A stretch of 64,000 bases of DNA from Nitratireductor aquimarinus (GCF_017255295.1 NZ_JAFKDE010000006.1:62001-126000); one strand, 5' to 3'. Positions 11,496 through 19,923 are shown, numbered from the stretch's first letter. Numbers and translations are program-made. The notes: generated from the sequence alone by a model not told the origin.

Positions 11496-11530
11496 ATGGG
11501 GTACCATGGGCCGATATGGGCGTCAACGGG
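11496..11530. promoter_or_regulatory. Candidate MraZ-box array upstream of mraZ
   Basis: Three ATGGG pentamers at 11496, 11506 and 11516 and an ACGGG at 11526 repeat with an exact 10-bp period. E. coli MraZ is known to bind TGGGN repeats separated by 5 bp, the same period. A TTGACG hexamer read on the minus strand (11526-11521) could be the -35 of the mraZ promoter, which would place the array on the promoter. Caution: here the repeats read on the plus strand, opposite to mraZ. The remainder of the 373-bp gap 11315-11687 shows no gene; a short inverted repeat CTAAC-N5-GTTAG lies at 11607-11621 before the next gene. Confidence 0.55.
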
Positions 11531-11687
11531 ATTAACCTTCACTTATGCCTCGATGACAGGCGATTTCGGCATGCATCGGGCCATGGTCATTTATCGTGCA
11601 TTAAGGCTAACAAAAGGTTAGGAAAGGCTTCGGGCCGGCCGGTCCGCACCTGCCCCAAAGTCACCCATGACGCCTGCGAGGAGCCCC

Positions 11688-12797
11688 ATGTCCGACAGCC
11701 AGAACACCCGCGCTGCAAGCCTTTCGCACCTTCATTCGGCACGGCTCGCAAAGGGCGATCCGCTCTCTACGCCCATCGTCATGAGCTCGGTGTTTCATCT
11801 TCCCGGCGATCCCGCAGGCTTTAGGCAATATGGCCGTTTCGACAATCCCACCTGGGAAGCGGTCGAAGCCGCCCTCGCCCATCTGGAAGATGCCGAGACC
11901 GTGAGCTTCCCATCGGGCATGGCTGCAATTTCGTCCGTCTTTCTGGCGCTGCTTTCGGCTGGCGACCGGGTGCTTCTGCCCGCAGACGGCTACTACACGC
12001 CGCGCGTTCTTCTGGAGAAACACCTCTCCCGGCTTGGCATTCTTTACGACACGCGCCCCACGGCCTCCTTCCTTGAAGGCGGGTTTGAAGGCTACCGCAT
12101 GGTTCTCATTGAAACGCCGTCCAATCCGGGGCTCGATGTGTGCGACATCGCGGCCGTCGCGAAGGCTGCCCATGAACATGGCGCCATCGTCGTTGCCGAC
12201 AACACGACCATGACGCCTTTCGGCCAGCGCCCGCTGGATCTGGGCGCGGACATCGTTCTTGCCGCCGACACCAAGGCGGTCAACGGGCACTCGGATGTGC
12301 TGTTCGGCCATGTGGCAAGCCGCGACAGCACGCTGATCGGCGCGGTGCGCGACTGGCGCAAGCTTTCCGGCAACATTCCCGGCCCGTTCGAGGCCTGGCT
12401 GGTGCTGCGCGGGATCGAGACGCTTGAACTGCGTTTTGACCGGATGTGCTCGTCGGCCGAAACCATCGCCACCCGCCTTGCCGATCATCCAGCCATCAAG
12501 GCATTGCGCTATCCCGGCCTTGCAGGTGATCCATCCCATGCGCTCAGCCGCACGCAGATGCTGCGTTTCGGCTCGCTGATCGGGCTAACTCTGGAAACGG
12601 AAGAAAAGGCGGAAGCCTTCATCAACACCTGCCCGCTGCTCGAAGCCACGACCTCGTTCGGCGGCGTTCACTCTTCGGCTGAACGGCGCGCAAGATGGGG
12701 TGACGATGTGGCGGAAGGCTTTGTGCGCCTGTCGATTGGATGCGAGCCGACCGAGGCGCTCTGGGCATCCATCGAAACGGCGCTGAACGGCCTGTAA
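11688..12797 (+). CDS. Cys/Met metabolism PLP-dependent enzyme (cystathionine gamma-lyase/synthase family)
   Basis: Fold type I PLP enzyme of 369 aa. The active-site lysine is in LAADTKAVNGHSDVLFG, with the upstream VIVDTPSNPGLD-type segment seen as LIETPSNPGLD and the PLP aspartate in VVADNTTMTP. SFGGVHSSAERR near the C-terminus fits the family's substrate-carboxylate loop. Members interconvert cysteine, homocysteine and cystathionine; which reaction this one performs cannot be read from sequence alone. Start chosen at 11688 (MSDSQNTR), with GAGGAG 5 nt upstream. It diverges from mraZ and stands alone. Confidence 0.85.
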   Translation: MSDSQNTRAASLSHLHSARLAKGDPLSTPIVMSSVFHLPGDPAGFRQYGRFDNPTWEAVEAALAHLEDAETVSFPSGMAAISSVFLALLSAGDRVLLPADGYYTPRVLLEKHLSRLGILYDTRPTASFLEGGFEGYRMVLIETPSNPGLDVCDIAAVAKAAHEHGAIVVADNTTMTPFGQRPLDLGADIVLAADTKAVNGHSDVLFGHVASRDSTLIGAVRDWRKLSGNIPGPFEAWLVLRGIETLELRFDRMCSSAETIATRLADHPAIKALRYPGLAGDPSHALSRTQMLRFGSLIGLTLETEEKAEAFINTCPLLEATTSFGGVHSSAERRARWGDDVAEGFVRLSIGCEPTEALWASIETALNGL

Positions 12798-12812
12798 ATT
12801 TACCAAAAGCAT

Positions 12813-12844
12813 CCGGAATTTTCCCAAACGGGACAGAATTCCGG
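12813..12844 (-). terminator. Candidate terminator downstream of rnpB
   Basis: Inverted repeat CCGGAATT (12813-12820) and AATTCCGG (12837-12844) with an inner TTCCC/GGGA-type pairing. It lies just after the 3' end of rnpB, read on the minus strand, and is followed by GCTTTT; it also sits 15 bp after the plus-strand PLP gene stop, so it could serve both. The U-tract is short. Confidence 0.5.
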
Positions 12845-12862
12845 AAAATGAAAGACGAAAAT

Positions 12863-13261
12863 GCCAGCCGGTCTATAAGCCGGATTTTGTATGGCCGCAC
12901 CGCCCGAAAGCGATGCAACGTGACGACCATTCCTCTGGGACCGATGTTGCCATCGGCCTCTAGCAACCTACCCGAACGGTCAAGCCGGAAAAAGCCCTGA
13001 GGGTTGCCCCTCGCGCCGTTCCTATTCGGTCTTGCTCCCGGTGGGGTTTACCTTGCCGCCTCCGTTACCGTCGACGCGGTGGGCTCTTACCCCACCCTTT
13101 CACCCTTACCCTGCCCGAAGGCGGGGCGGTCTGCTTTCTGTGGCACTGTCCCTGGGGTCGCCCCCGCCGGATGTTATCCGGCACCGTTTTTCCGTGGAGC
13201 CCGGACTTTCCTCGCGAACAGCCTTTCGGCCCCGGTCCGCGCGGCCGTCCGACCGGCTGGC
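12863..13261 (-). ncRNA. rnpB: RNase P RNA (bacterial class A)
   Basis: Catalytic RNA of ribonuclease P, which matures tRNA 5' ends. The universal signature GAGGAAAGTCCGGGCTCC appears on the minus strand at about 13209-13192. Both ends are fixed by the P1 helix: GCCAGCCGGTC at the 5' end (13261-13251) pairs perfectly with GACCGGCTGGC at the 3' end (12873-12863), giving about 399 nt. The 3' part also carries the conserved ACAAAATCCGGCTTATAG. The frames that stay open here are not genes. Confidence 0.95.
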
Positions 13262-13345
13262 AATGCGTATAAAGGGTTTCATGCGGCAAAACGCAACTCA
13301 AAACAGCCGCGTTCGCGCAGGAAAGCGCCTTCGTCCCGAACTTAA

Positions 13346-13377
13346 ATCGCCGCGCGCCCTTCCGGACGCGCGGCGAT
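13346..13377 (-). terminator. Hairpin between the lytic transglycosylase gene and rnpB
   Basis: A perfect 11-bp stem, ATCGCCGCGCG with CGCGCGGCGAT, 10-nt loop, located 62 bp after the stop of the transglycosylase gene at 13439. On the minus strand it is followed by TTAAG, so the U-run is poor. Most likely it ends transcription of the upstream gene and separates it from rnpB. Confidence 0.5.
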
Positions 13378-13438
13378 CCAAATTTCACCCGAAGCAGCGG
13401 AGGAACCGAAAACCGGTTTCCGCCGCCCAGCCCGAGAA

Positions 13439-14167
13439 TTAATGCCCCAGGATCTGCTTCACCTTGGAGCAGTAGCGCGAGGAGATCGGGTTCATGCGCT
13501 TTGCGCCGTGACCGGCATTGTATTTGAGGATCGTGCCGCAGGTGGAACCGCCGCCGAGCTTGTGCGCCTTGGCGAGATATTTCATGCCGTATTTGATATT
13601 GGTCTCGGGGTTGTAGAGGCCCTTGGAGGAACCGCTGTAACCCATCATGCGCGCGGTTGCCGGCTTGATCTGCATCAGGCCGATTTCACCTGCCGCACCG
13701 CGGGCATTGGCGCGGTAGTTGCTTTCAACGCGCACAACGGCGTTGGCGAGCGAGACCGGCACACCGTAGGCAGCCGCGTATTTGGAAATGATGGTGTGGT
13801 AGGAACCACCCGAACCGCTCTTGCGGACCGACGTCTTGACGGTGGTCTTCTTCCGGGACTTGGAAGCCTTCGCCGTTTTCGTGGACTTGCGGGACTTCGC
13901 CTGCAGGGCCTTCTTGACGGTCTTCTTGTCGGCCTTGATGGAACCGGTGGTCGTCATGTCCACGTCAGTCGCACTGGAACCTTTTCCGCCGCGAATGATT
14001 GCCTGAAGGAGCGTGGTCGGCTCCTTGCCCGTATCAACCTTCTTCTCTGCAGCCTTCTTTGCAGAATGCGTGGCAATGACCTGGCTGTAGCGGGGCTCGT
14101 CAGCGTGAGACAAAGACGTTGCGGCGCAGACAGCAAGCGCTGCCGCGAATAAGGTAGTGATTTTCAT
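13439..14167 (-). CDS. Lytic transglycosylase (SLT domain), exported
   Basis: A 242-aa exported protein: signal peptide at about residues 1-22 (MKITTLFAAALAVCAATSLSHA), a lysine/threonine-rich linker (about 35-115), then a C-terminal SLT domain. The catalytic glutamate is in VVRVESNYRANARG, followed by GEIGLMQIKPATARMMGY and the YNPETNIKYGMKYLAK and KYNAGHG motifs of family 1 lytic transglycosylases, which cleave the MurNAc-GlcNAc bond to form 1,6-anhydro ends. The basic linker resembles a wall-binding spacer. It is monocistronic; the 211-bp upstream gap holds its promoter. Confidence 0.88.
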   Translation of the reverse strand: MKITTLFAAALAVCAATSLSHADEPRYSQVIATHSAKKAAEKKVDTGKEPTTLLQAIIRGGKGSSATDVDMTTTGSIKADKKTVKKALQAKSRKSTKTAKASKSRKKTTVKTSVRKSGSGGSYHTIISKYAAAYGVPVSLANAVVRVESNYRANARGAAGEIGLMQIKPATARMMGYSGSSKGLYNPETNIKYGMKYLAKAHKLGGGSTCGTILKYNAGHGAKRMNPISSRYCSKVKQILGH

Positions 14168-14378
14168 TTCGACCCGTAATTCTGTGCCGCTGCATCAGGG
14201 CGCGGCAGGTTTTGTTTTCCACGAGGCCGGGACGTGGTCCCTCGGCCTCAACACGGGTCGCTGTTTTGCAGGGGAAGGAGAAACAAAAAAGGCGCTTCAA
14301 TTCAAATAATATGAACTGATGAAATTTTGCGCCAGTCTTGGGAGTGAGTGATCGTCAGGGAGAAGAATCAATCACAGG

Positions 14379-15122
14379 TTAATCATACATTAGTTTTTGC
14401 AAAATTGCGCATGTCCAGACATCGGCAATCCCATTTATCTCTAACGGTCTGAAATGCCTTTGAAATTCCCTAACGGAAACCTCCGTGTCACGGTCGAAAA
14501 TGCCTGTTTGGGCGATTCCATACCCATAACCGGAGAGTAATCTCTGGAGAGCCTGCACCGCCGGCCCCGCGTCTCCAGCGCCCAGGGAATGGCCGCCCGA
14601 AATGGGCGGAACTGCGACAAAAGTGCCAAGACCGCCCTTTGCGAGACGCTCCCAGGGGAAGTTTTCGCCGGGGTCAACCTTGCGGCCGGGCGCAATATCG
14701 GAGTGTCCGAGGACCCGTTTTGGCCCGATTTTGTGACGCCGGCAGATATCTTTGCCCAGTTTCAGGACGGCTTCGATCTGGATATCGGGGAAATCAGGCA
14801 GCCCCTGCGGGTGTCCCGCATTGGCGATTTCGATGCCGATGGAGCAGGAATTGATGTCTTCGCAGCCCTGCCAGGAGCTGCGCCCGGCATGCCAGGCGCG
14901 GTCTGCCTCGCGCACCATCTGCACGATCCGGCCATCCTCGTGAACGAGATAATGGCTGGAGACCTCGCTTTCGGGCGCGCACAGCCAGTCCTGTGCGCCC
15001 TGGCCCGTTTCCATGCCGGTGTAATGCAGGATGAGCATGTCGGGCAGAAGCCCGCCACGCCGCTCTCCGAAATTCGGAGAGGGACACACTTCGGCGCCTG
15101 CGAAATCAGGCTCGAACATCAT
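14379..15122 (-). CDS. N-acetylmuramoyl-L-alanine amidase (AmpD-like) with peptidoglycan-binding domain
   Basis: Zinc amidase of the Amidase_2 family with a C-terminal PG_binding_1 repeat (about residues 180-245). Zinc ligands are visible as LHYTGM (first His) and GHSDIAPGRKVDPG (second His and Asp); WHAGRSSWQG and GIEIAN are further family motifs. No signal peptide is seen, which fits AmpD-type recycling of anhydromuropeptides in the cytoplasm. I start at the ATG at 15122, 10 nt after GGAGGA; a GTG at 15146 overlaps the upstream stop but lacks a comparable site. Confidence 0.87.
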   Translation of the reverse strand: MMFEPDFAGAEVCPSPNFGERRGGLLPDMLILHYTGMETGQGAQDWLCAPESEVSSHYLVHEDGRIVQMVREADRAWHAGRSSWQGCEDINSCSIGIEIANAGHPQGLPDFPDIQIEAVLKLGKDICRRHKIGPKRVLGHSDIAPGRKVDPGENFPWERLAKGGLGTFVAVPPISGGHSLGAGDAGPAVQALQRLLSGYGYGIAQTGIFDRDTEVSVREFQRHFRPLEINGIADVWTCAILQKLMYD

Positions 15123-15142
15123 GGCGGAACAGTCCTCCGCGC

Positions 15143-15853
15143 TCACGCGCGAACCTGCGCTTTCTCGATGCTCTCATAGGCGGCATTGATGGAAGCGAGC
15201 CGCGTGTTGGCGATAGCGAGGAATTCTTCGGGAACGCCACGTGCGATCATGCGATCAGGATGGTTTTCGGCAACCAGCCTGCGGTAGCGGCGCTTGATCT
15301 CGTCAAACGGGGCATCCTGCTCGACGCCAAGAACCATGTAGGGATTGCCCTCGCCCTGAAGCGCATGGCGCGAGAGGATCTGCTCGAAATGGTCTTCGCG
15401 GATATCGAAGATCTCGGCAACGCGCTGAAGGAAGTCACGCTCGCGCTCATGGATCACACCATCGGCCTTGGCGATGTGGAACAGCGCATCAAGGATATCC
15501 TCAAGCATGGCGCAATTGGTGTCACCGGAGCCGCAGAGACCGGACATCTGACGGGCATAGGCCTCGAAGCCGGCCACATCCTGCTGCGCCAGACCATAAA
15601 GACGCGAAACATTGGCCTGCTCATTGCGCGGAACGGAGAAAATCTCGTGAAACGCCTGCACCTCGTCGGGCGTCACGACGCCATCGGCCTTGGCCATCTT
15701 TGCAGACAGGGCAATGATGGCGACGGAGAAGGCGACGCGCCGGCGCAACTGCGGATCGCCTTCGAAAACGGTGCGAATGGCCTCGACCATCGCCGAAAGC
15801 GCGCTGCCGGGTGCGCGCGTAATAAAGTCTGTAATGCGATCCCAAAAAGTCAT
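15143..15853 (-). CDS. TerB-like and DnaJ domain protein (DjlA-like)
   Basis: A 236-aa protein with an N-terminal TerB-like helical domain (about residues 25-150, with FSVAIIALSAKMAKADGVV and ALFHIAKADGVIHERE, two metal-binding-type repeats) and a C-terminal J domain (about 165-230) carrying the HPD tripeptide in AENHPDRM. Co-chaperones of this type stimulate DnaK ATPase. Unlike E. coli DjlA it lacks an obvious N-terminal membrane helix. The start is MTFWDRITDF at 15853. It lies immediately upstream of the amidase gene and is probably co-transcribed with it. Confidence 0.85.
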   Translation of the reverse strand: MTFWDRITDFITRAPGSALSAMVEAIRTVFEGDPQLRRRVAFSVAIIALSAKMAKADGVVTPDEVQAFHEIFSVPRNEQANVSRLYGLAQQDVAGFEAYARQMSGLCGSGDTNCAMLEDILDALFHIAKADGVIHERERDFLQRVAEIFDIREDHFEQILSRHALQGEGNPYMVLGVEQDAPFDEIKRRYRRLVAENHPDRMIARGVPEEFLAIANTRLASINAAYESIEKAQVRA

Positions 15854-16007
15854 GCGGTTTTGTAACCGCAATTGCTGACGATTTCGAGACGCAGATTGGC
15901 GCATGAAGAAACCGGACAAGCCGCACGGCTCACCCGGTCTCATTCATGAGCGTCAATGCCCGCCGGCATCAGCTCGATACCAGACGGTGCAATCACCTTA
16001 CTGGACC

Positions 16008-16196
16008 TTACTGGCTGGTCGTGCCCTGATCCTGCATCGTGTCAGGCGCTTCCGGCGCAGCAGCGGGCGCATCCATCGGGGTCGTATCCTGCTGCTCGGA
16101 CTCGATGCTCTGGGTGGTCGTGTTGTCGCCCTCACTGCAGGCGGCAAGTCCGAGAAGGGCCAGCCCCGAAACGGTTGCAGCTAGAAACTTTTTCAT
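16008..16196 (-). CDS. Small predicted lipoprotein, unknown function
   Basis: A 62-aa protein with a lipoprotein signal: MKKFLAATVSGLALLGLAAC, lipobox LAAC at residues 17-20. The mature part is short and low-complexity, rich in Asp, Glu, Thr, Pro and Ala, with no recognised domain. The start is the ATG at 16196 with GGAGAG about 5 nt upstream; an in-frame extension to 16247 has no support. Such short acidic lipoproteins recur in Hyphomicrobiales. Confidence 0.7.
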   Translation of the reverse strand: MKKFLAATVSGLALLGLAACSEGDNTTTQSIESEQQDTTPMDAPAAAPEAPDTMQDQGTTSQ

Positions 16197-16367
16197 ATCC
16201 ACTCTCCATACAAAGCACATCTTCCGGGCACGTCGCCGCGCGCCCACAGCGAGGAAATGCGCCAGACCGCATGGAGTTTCGTAACGTTGAGTGACGGGCC
16301 GTAACGATGCGGGATCGCGGACGCGCCATGCGCCCTGCCCGCAGGCTTACGGGCCAGGGTCAGGCCC

Positions 16368-16892
16368 CTAAAGGCTGGTGGCGCTGCGCGCGGCCTGATC
16401 ATATTGCCCGGACAGGGCGTGCATTACCGCGGCAATGCCGGAAAGTGCTTCCTCATCGAGTTTGAGGCGCTTGGTGCTCGAAACGAGCAGCGCTTCACGA
16501 ACCTCGTGATAGCGCTCGCAGGCGGCAGCCCCTTCCGCAGTCGCCTTCACCGTCTTCTCCTTGCCCCTGCGCCCGGTCTTGACCAGACCGAGCGCGGCCA
16601 GCTTCTTGATGGCGTAGGACGCGACGTGAACGTCTTCGATGTTGAACATCATGCACAGTTCCGAAAGCGTCTTCTCCCGGTTCCTGTGATTGACGGCGTG
16701 CAGGATCTGCACGGCGGTGGGCTGCAGACCCGGCACACCCGCCGCCGCCATGCAGCGCACCATCCAGCGCTCGAAGGAATGGCTCATCACGGTCATCGCA
16801 AACTCGATCTCCGACAGCGCCGGCATGGCGCCAGCGGCCAGATGGGCTGCGGAGACGACCGGTCCGACTTTCCGTTCGGCGTTCGACATCAT
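16368..16892 (-). CDS. MarR-family winged-helix regulator
   Basis: A 174-aa protein with a MarR-like winged helix in the middle (REKTLSELCMMFNIEDVHVASYAIKK is the recognition region; LGLVKTGRRGKEKTVKATAEG the wing). The ATG shares bases with the dctM stop (TAATG at 16894-16890), so it is the last gene of dctPQM-marR. The likely operator is the 17-bp palindrome at 19907-19923 between dctP and the divergent oxoprolinase gene. The ligand is unknown; the context suggests the TRAP substrate or its product. Confidence 0.85.
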   Translation of the reverse strand: MMSNAERKVGPVVSAAHLAAGAMPALSEIEFAMTVMSHSFERWMVRCMAAAGVPGLQPTAVQILHAVNHRNREKTLSELCMMFNIEDVHVASYAIKKLAALGLVKTGRRGKEKTVKATAEGAAACERYHEVREALLVSSTKRLKLDEEALSGIAAVMHALSGQYDQAARSATSL

Positions 16893-18196
16893 TACCTCGC
16901 GAGCATGGTTTGCGGCAGCCATAGCGCCAGTTGCGGGAACAGGACGACCAACGCAACGGCGACGATCATCATGAGGAAGAACGGCAGGGTCATGCCGGCG
17001 ACCTTGAGAATGTTGTGCCCGGTGAGCCCCTGAATGACGAACAGGTTGAAGCCGACCGGCGGCGTGATCTGACTCATCTCGACCACGAGCACGAGATAGA
17101 TGCCGAACCAGATGATGTCGAGCCCCGCAGCCTCGACCATGGGCAGAATGACCGATGCGGTGAGCACGACGATGGAAATACCGTCGAGAAAACAGCCCAG
17201 CACGACGAAGAAAAGGGTCAGCACAGCCAGAAGCGCATAGGGCGAGTAGCCCTGCTCGGCGATGAACTGCGCCAGCGCACGGGGAATGCCCGTATAGCCC
17301 ATGGCCACGGTCAGAACGGACGCACCGGCGAGGATGAGCACGATCATGCAGGAAGTGCGCGAGGCGTTGCGCAGCGCAGCGAAAAAGGTCGAGCGACTTA
17401 ACGTGCCGGTGAACCATGACAGGGCCAGTGAGAGAACCACACCGACAACGGCGGCCTCGGTGGGCGACGCAAAGCCGCCATAGATCGAACCGATGACACC
17501 GATGATGAGCGCCAGGATCGGGAACAGGCGGCGAGTCTGCCAGATGCGCTGAAGATAGGGAATGCGCGGATCGGCCTCGGGCATGCGCTTGTGATTGATC
17601 ATCGACCAAACGGCCGTGTAGCCCATGAAGAGCGCCGCCAGCATGATGCCGGGAATGACGCCGGCGATGAAAAGACGGGCGATGGACTGCTCGGTGGCCG
17701 CACCATAGACGATCAGGATGATCGAGGGCGGGATGAGCAGGCCGAGCGTGCCGGAACCGGCAAGCGAGCCGATGGCCATGCGCTCGTCATAGCCGCGCTT
17801 TCTGAGTTCGGGCAGAGACATGCGGCCGATGGTGGCCGTGGTGGCGGCAGACGAGCCGGACACGGCGGCAAAGATGGCGCAGCCCAGAATGTTGACGTGC
17901 AGGAGCCGGCCCGGCAGACGCCGCATCCACGGCGCAAGACCGGCGAACATGTCTTCGGCCAGCCGCGTGCGGAACAGGATCTCCCCCATCCAGATGAACA
18001 TGGGAAGAGCAGCCAGGTCCCACGAATTGATGGAACCCCATACGGTGGTGGCCATCACCGCGCCGGGCGGCACCGGAACCATGAGATAGATGGCGGTAAG
18101 GCCGGCCACCATGAGCGCCAGAGCGACCCAGAGGCCGGCGGCAAGCAGGACGAGCATCAGCCCGCCGAGCGTGAGGGAAATGGTCAGAAGGTCCAT
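16892..18196 (-). CDS. dctM: TRAP transporter large permease DctM
   Basis: A 434-aa integral membrane protein with about twelve segments, the ion-coupled permease of a tripartite ATP-independent periplasmic importer. Family motifs include PMFIWMGEILFRT, GSSAATTATIGRMSLPEL, SLAGSGTLGLLIPPSI and FASPTEAAVVG. The ATG at 18196 overlaps the dctQ stop and sits 7 nt after GGAGG; a GTG one codon earlier is the alternative. The stop overlaps the marR start. Sequence does not show the substrate. Confidence 0.95.
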   Translation of the reverse strand: MDLLTISLTLGGLMLVLLAAGLWVALALMVAGLTAIYLMVPVPPGAVMATTVWGSINSWDLAALPMFIWMGEILFRTRLAEDMFAGLAPWMRRLPGRLLHVNILGCAIFAAVSGSSAATTATIGRMSLPELRKRGYDERMAIGSLAGSGTLGLLIPPSIILIVYGAATEQSIARLFIAGVIPGIMLAALFMGYTAVWSMINHKRMPEADPRIPYLQRIWQTRRLFPILALIIGVIGSIYGGFASPTEAAVVGVVLSLALSWFTGTLSRSTFFAALRNASRTSCMIVLILAGASVLTVAMGYTGIPRALAQFIAEQGYSPYALLAVLTLFFVVLGCFLDGISIVVLTASVILPMVEAAGLDIIWFGIYLVLVVEMSQITPPVGFNLFVIQGLTGHNILKVAGMTLPFFLMMIVAVALVVLFPQLALWLPQTMLAR

Positions 18197-18747
18197 CACA
18201 CTTCCTCCGCCGCGCCATCTTCGGTGGCGAGATAAGATGGAGACCGGCCCGTTAGCGCGGCGAACAGGTCATCCAGCAGCGCAACGGCGAAGATGCCGAT
18301 CCCGAGCGCCATGACCGCCTGCGGTATCCAGAGCGGGATGGCGATGATGCCGTAAGACAATTCGTTGAAGCGGTGACTGTCGAGGGCGAGCTTCGCTGCA
18401 TAATAGAAGAAGAAGCCGGCCAGCGCCGCGCCGACCAGAAGCACGAACACCTCGGCCACCCGGCGCATGCCCTCGGGCATGGCGGCAAGACCCAGGGTCA
18501 CACGGATCTGCGCACCGCCGCGCAGGGAGCCGGCAAGCGCCATGAAAGACGCGCCGACCAGCAGGAAGCCCGCGATCTCGGCCAGCGACGGCACGAGAAA
18601 CCCGTAAGGAGGCAGGCCGAAAAGCCCAAGCAGGGTGTCCACCACGCGCCCCATGACCTGGGCGAACACCAGAACTGCAATCGCGCAGAGGGCAGCCATG
18701 GCCAGCCACTCGGCCGCGCCATAAAGCCCGTTCAGTATTTTTCTCAT
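18196..18747 (-). CDS. dctQ: TRAP transporter small permease DctQ
   Basis: A 183-aa membrane protein with four predicted helices, the small subunit that joins DctM in the TRAP permease. The third segment includes SFMALAGSLRGGAQIRVTL, typical of the family, and the last reads WIPQAVMALGIGIFAVALLDDL. It follows dctP after a 98-bp gap containing a strong stem-loop and overlaps dctM by a few bases. GGAGA lies upstream of the ATG. Confidence 0.92.
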   Translation of the reverse strand: MRKILNGLYGAAEWLAMAALCAIAVLVFAQVMGRVVDTLLGLFGLPPYGFLVPSLAEIAGFLLVGASFMALAGSLRGGAQIRVTLGLAAMPEGMRRVAEVFVLLVGAALAGFFFYYAAKLALDSHRFNELSYGIIAIPLWIPQAVMALGIGIFAVALLDDLFAALTGRSPSYLATEDGAAEEV

Positions 18748-18798
18748 TGTCGTCGTCTCCGCTCGACGGTCTCATTTTGGTCGCACATGGCGACCGGT

Positions 18799-18830
18799 CT
18801 GCGGGCGGCCGGACATCCAGCCGCCCGCAG
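18799..18830 (-). promoter_or_regulatory. Intra-operon stem-loop between dctP and dctQ
   Basis: A perfect 11-bp stem CTGCGGGCGGC / GCCGCCCGCAG with a 10-nt loop lies 16 bp after the dctP stop and has no U-tract. A hairpin here would protect the dctP message end or partly stop transcription, giving the excess of binding protein over permease that TRAP systems need. That role is inferred from position. Confidence 0.55.
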
Positions 18831-18845
18831 GGTCAGTCAAAGCGG

Positions 18846-19817
18846 TCAGTTCCTGTAAGCGTCGAGGACGGCCTTGCCTTCGTCGCCAGCCTTTTCGGCC
18901 CATTCGGCGGACATTTCCGCACCGATGGCGGCAAGCCCTTCCTTGAGCTCGGCGCTCGGCGCAGTGACGGTGATGCCATTGTCCTTGAGGATCTGGGTCT
19001 TGTCTTCCGTCTCCTTGACGGAGGCTTCCCAGCCGCGCGTCTCGGCGGTGGCCGCAGCCTCAAGCACCGCTGCCTGCTGATCTTCCGGCAGCGCATCGAA
19101 CGCGGCCTTGTTGACGAAGACCATGTTGCGCGGGAGCCAGGCCTGCGCGTCGGAATAATGGGAGAGGAAGTCCCAGACCTTGGAGTTTGCGCCGGTGGAG
19201 GGCGACGTGACCATGGCCTCGACGCGGCCGGTGGCGAAGGCGGTCGGCAGGTCCGGCACCTCTACCTGGGTCGGCAGCGAGCCGGCGAGCTGCGCCAGAC
19301 GCTCGGTGGCGGCATTGTAGGCGCGCATCTTCAGACCCTTGAGGTCGTCGACCGAAGAGATTTCCTTCTGGGTGTAGATGCCCTGCGGCGGCCACGGCAC
19401 GGAGAAGAGAAGCTGAAGCCCCTGCTCCTGAAGCTTTGCGGCAAGCTGGTCCTTCGACGCGCCATAGAGCTTCTTCGCGTCATCATAGCTGGTCGCCAGG
19501 AAGGGGATCGAATCCACTTCATAGATCGGGTCTTCATTGGAAAGACGCGATCCCAGAACCTCGCCGATCTGGGCAAGGCCCTGACGCACCGCGTTCTTGA
19601 TGTCGGGATGCTTGAACAGCGAGCCGTTGGAATGAACGGTGATCTCCAGACCGCCATCGGTGGCGGTTTTCACATCCTCAGCGAACTGGGCGATGTTCTG
19701 CGTGTGGAAATTGGTGTCGCCATAGGGCACCGGCATGTCCCACTTGGTCTGCGCGGAGGCAGAGGTGGCAAAGCCGAGAGCGGCTGCGGCCACAGCGAAT
19801 TTCACGGAATGATGCAT
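18846..19817 (-). CDS. dctP: TRAP transporter substrate-binding protein DctP
   Basis: A 323-aa periplasmic solute receptor with a signal peptide of about 22 residues ending TSASA-Q. The DctP fold is supported by LKGLKMRAYNAATERLAQLAG, the region holding the carboxylate-binding arginine (KMR), and by VEAMVTSPSTGANSKVWDF. Start MHHSVKF at 19817 with GGGAG upstream. It leads the dctPQM-marR operon and diverges from the hydantoinase/oxoprolinase gene, so a cyclic or acidic amide such as pyroglutamate is a plausible substrate, but this is inference only. Confidence 0.93.
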   Translation of the reverse strand: MHHSVKFAVAAAALGFATSASAQTKWDMPVPYGDTNFHTQNIAQFAEDVKTATDGGLEITVHSNGSLFKHPDIKNAVRQGLAQIGEVLGSRLSNEDPIYEVDSIPFLATSYDDAKKLYGASKDQLAAKLQEQGLQLLFSVPWPPQGIYTQKEISSVDDLKGLKMRAYNAATERLAQLAGSLPTQVEVPDLPTAFATGRVEAMVTSPSTGANSKVWDFLSHYSDAQAWLPRNMVFVNKAAFDALPEDQQAAVLEAAATAETRGWEASVKETEDKTQILKDNGITVTAPSAELKEGLAAIGAEMSAEWAEKAGDEGKAVLDAYRN

Positions 19818-19906
19818 CGTCAATCTCCCATTTGTATGAGGCAACGGAGGCGTTCCCTCACCTTCTTTCGTTGCAATGGAAGGAGCGTCGCACACTCAGA
19901 TAATAT

Positions 19907-19923
19907 GTCAATAAATTATTGAC
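19907..19923. promoter_or_regulatory. Perfect 17-bp palindrome, candidate MarR operator
   Basis: GTCAATAAATTATTGAC has identical half-sites GTCAATAA and TTATTGAC around one central base. It is midway in the 161-bp gap between the divergent dctP and oxoprolinase genes and is far more AT-rich than its surroundings. A TTGACA hexamer reading toward dctP overlaps it. Size and symmetry fit a MarR dimer, and a marR gene ends the dctPQM operon. Confidence 0.65.

Noticed and set aside
10851-11507. N-terminal extension of rsmH over mraZ giving a 558-codon frame
   Set aside because: The extension overlaps all of mraZ out of frame, has no RsmH-like residues, and the ATGA junction with mraZ at 10850 gives a normal-length RsmH.
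13004-13442. Open frames across 13.0-13.4 kb on the plus strand
   Set aside because: They lie on the complement of RNase P RNA and its flanks; the RNA signature and perfect P1 helix explain the sequence.
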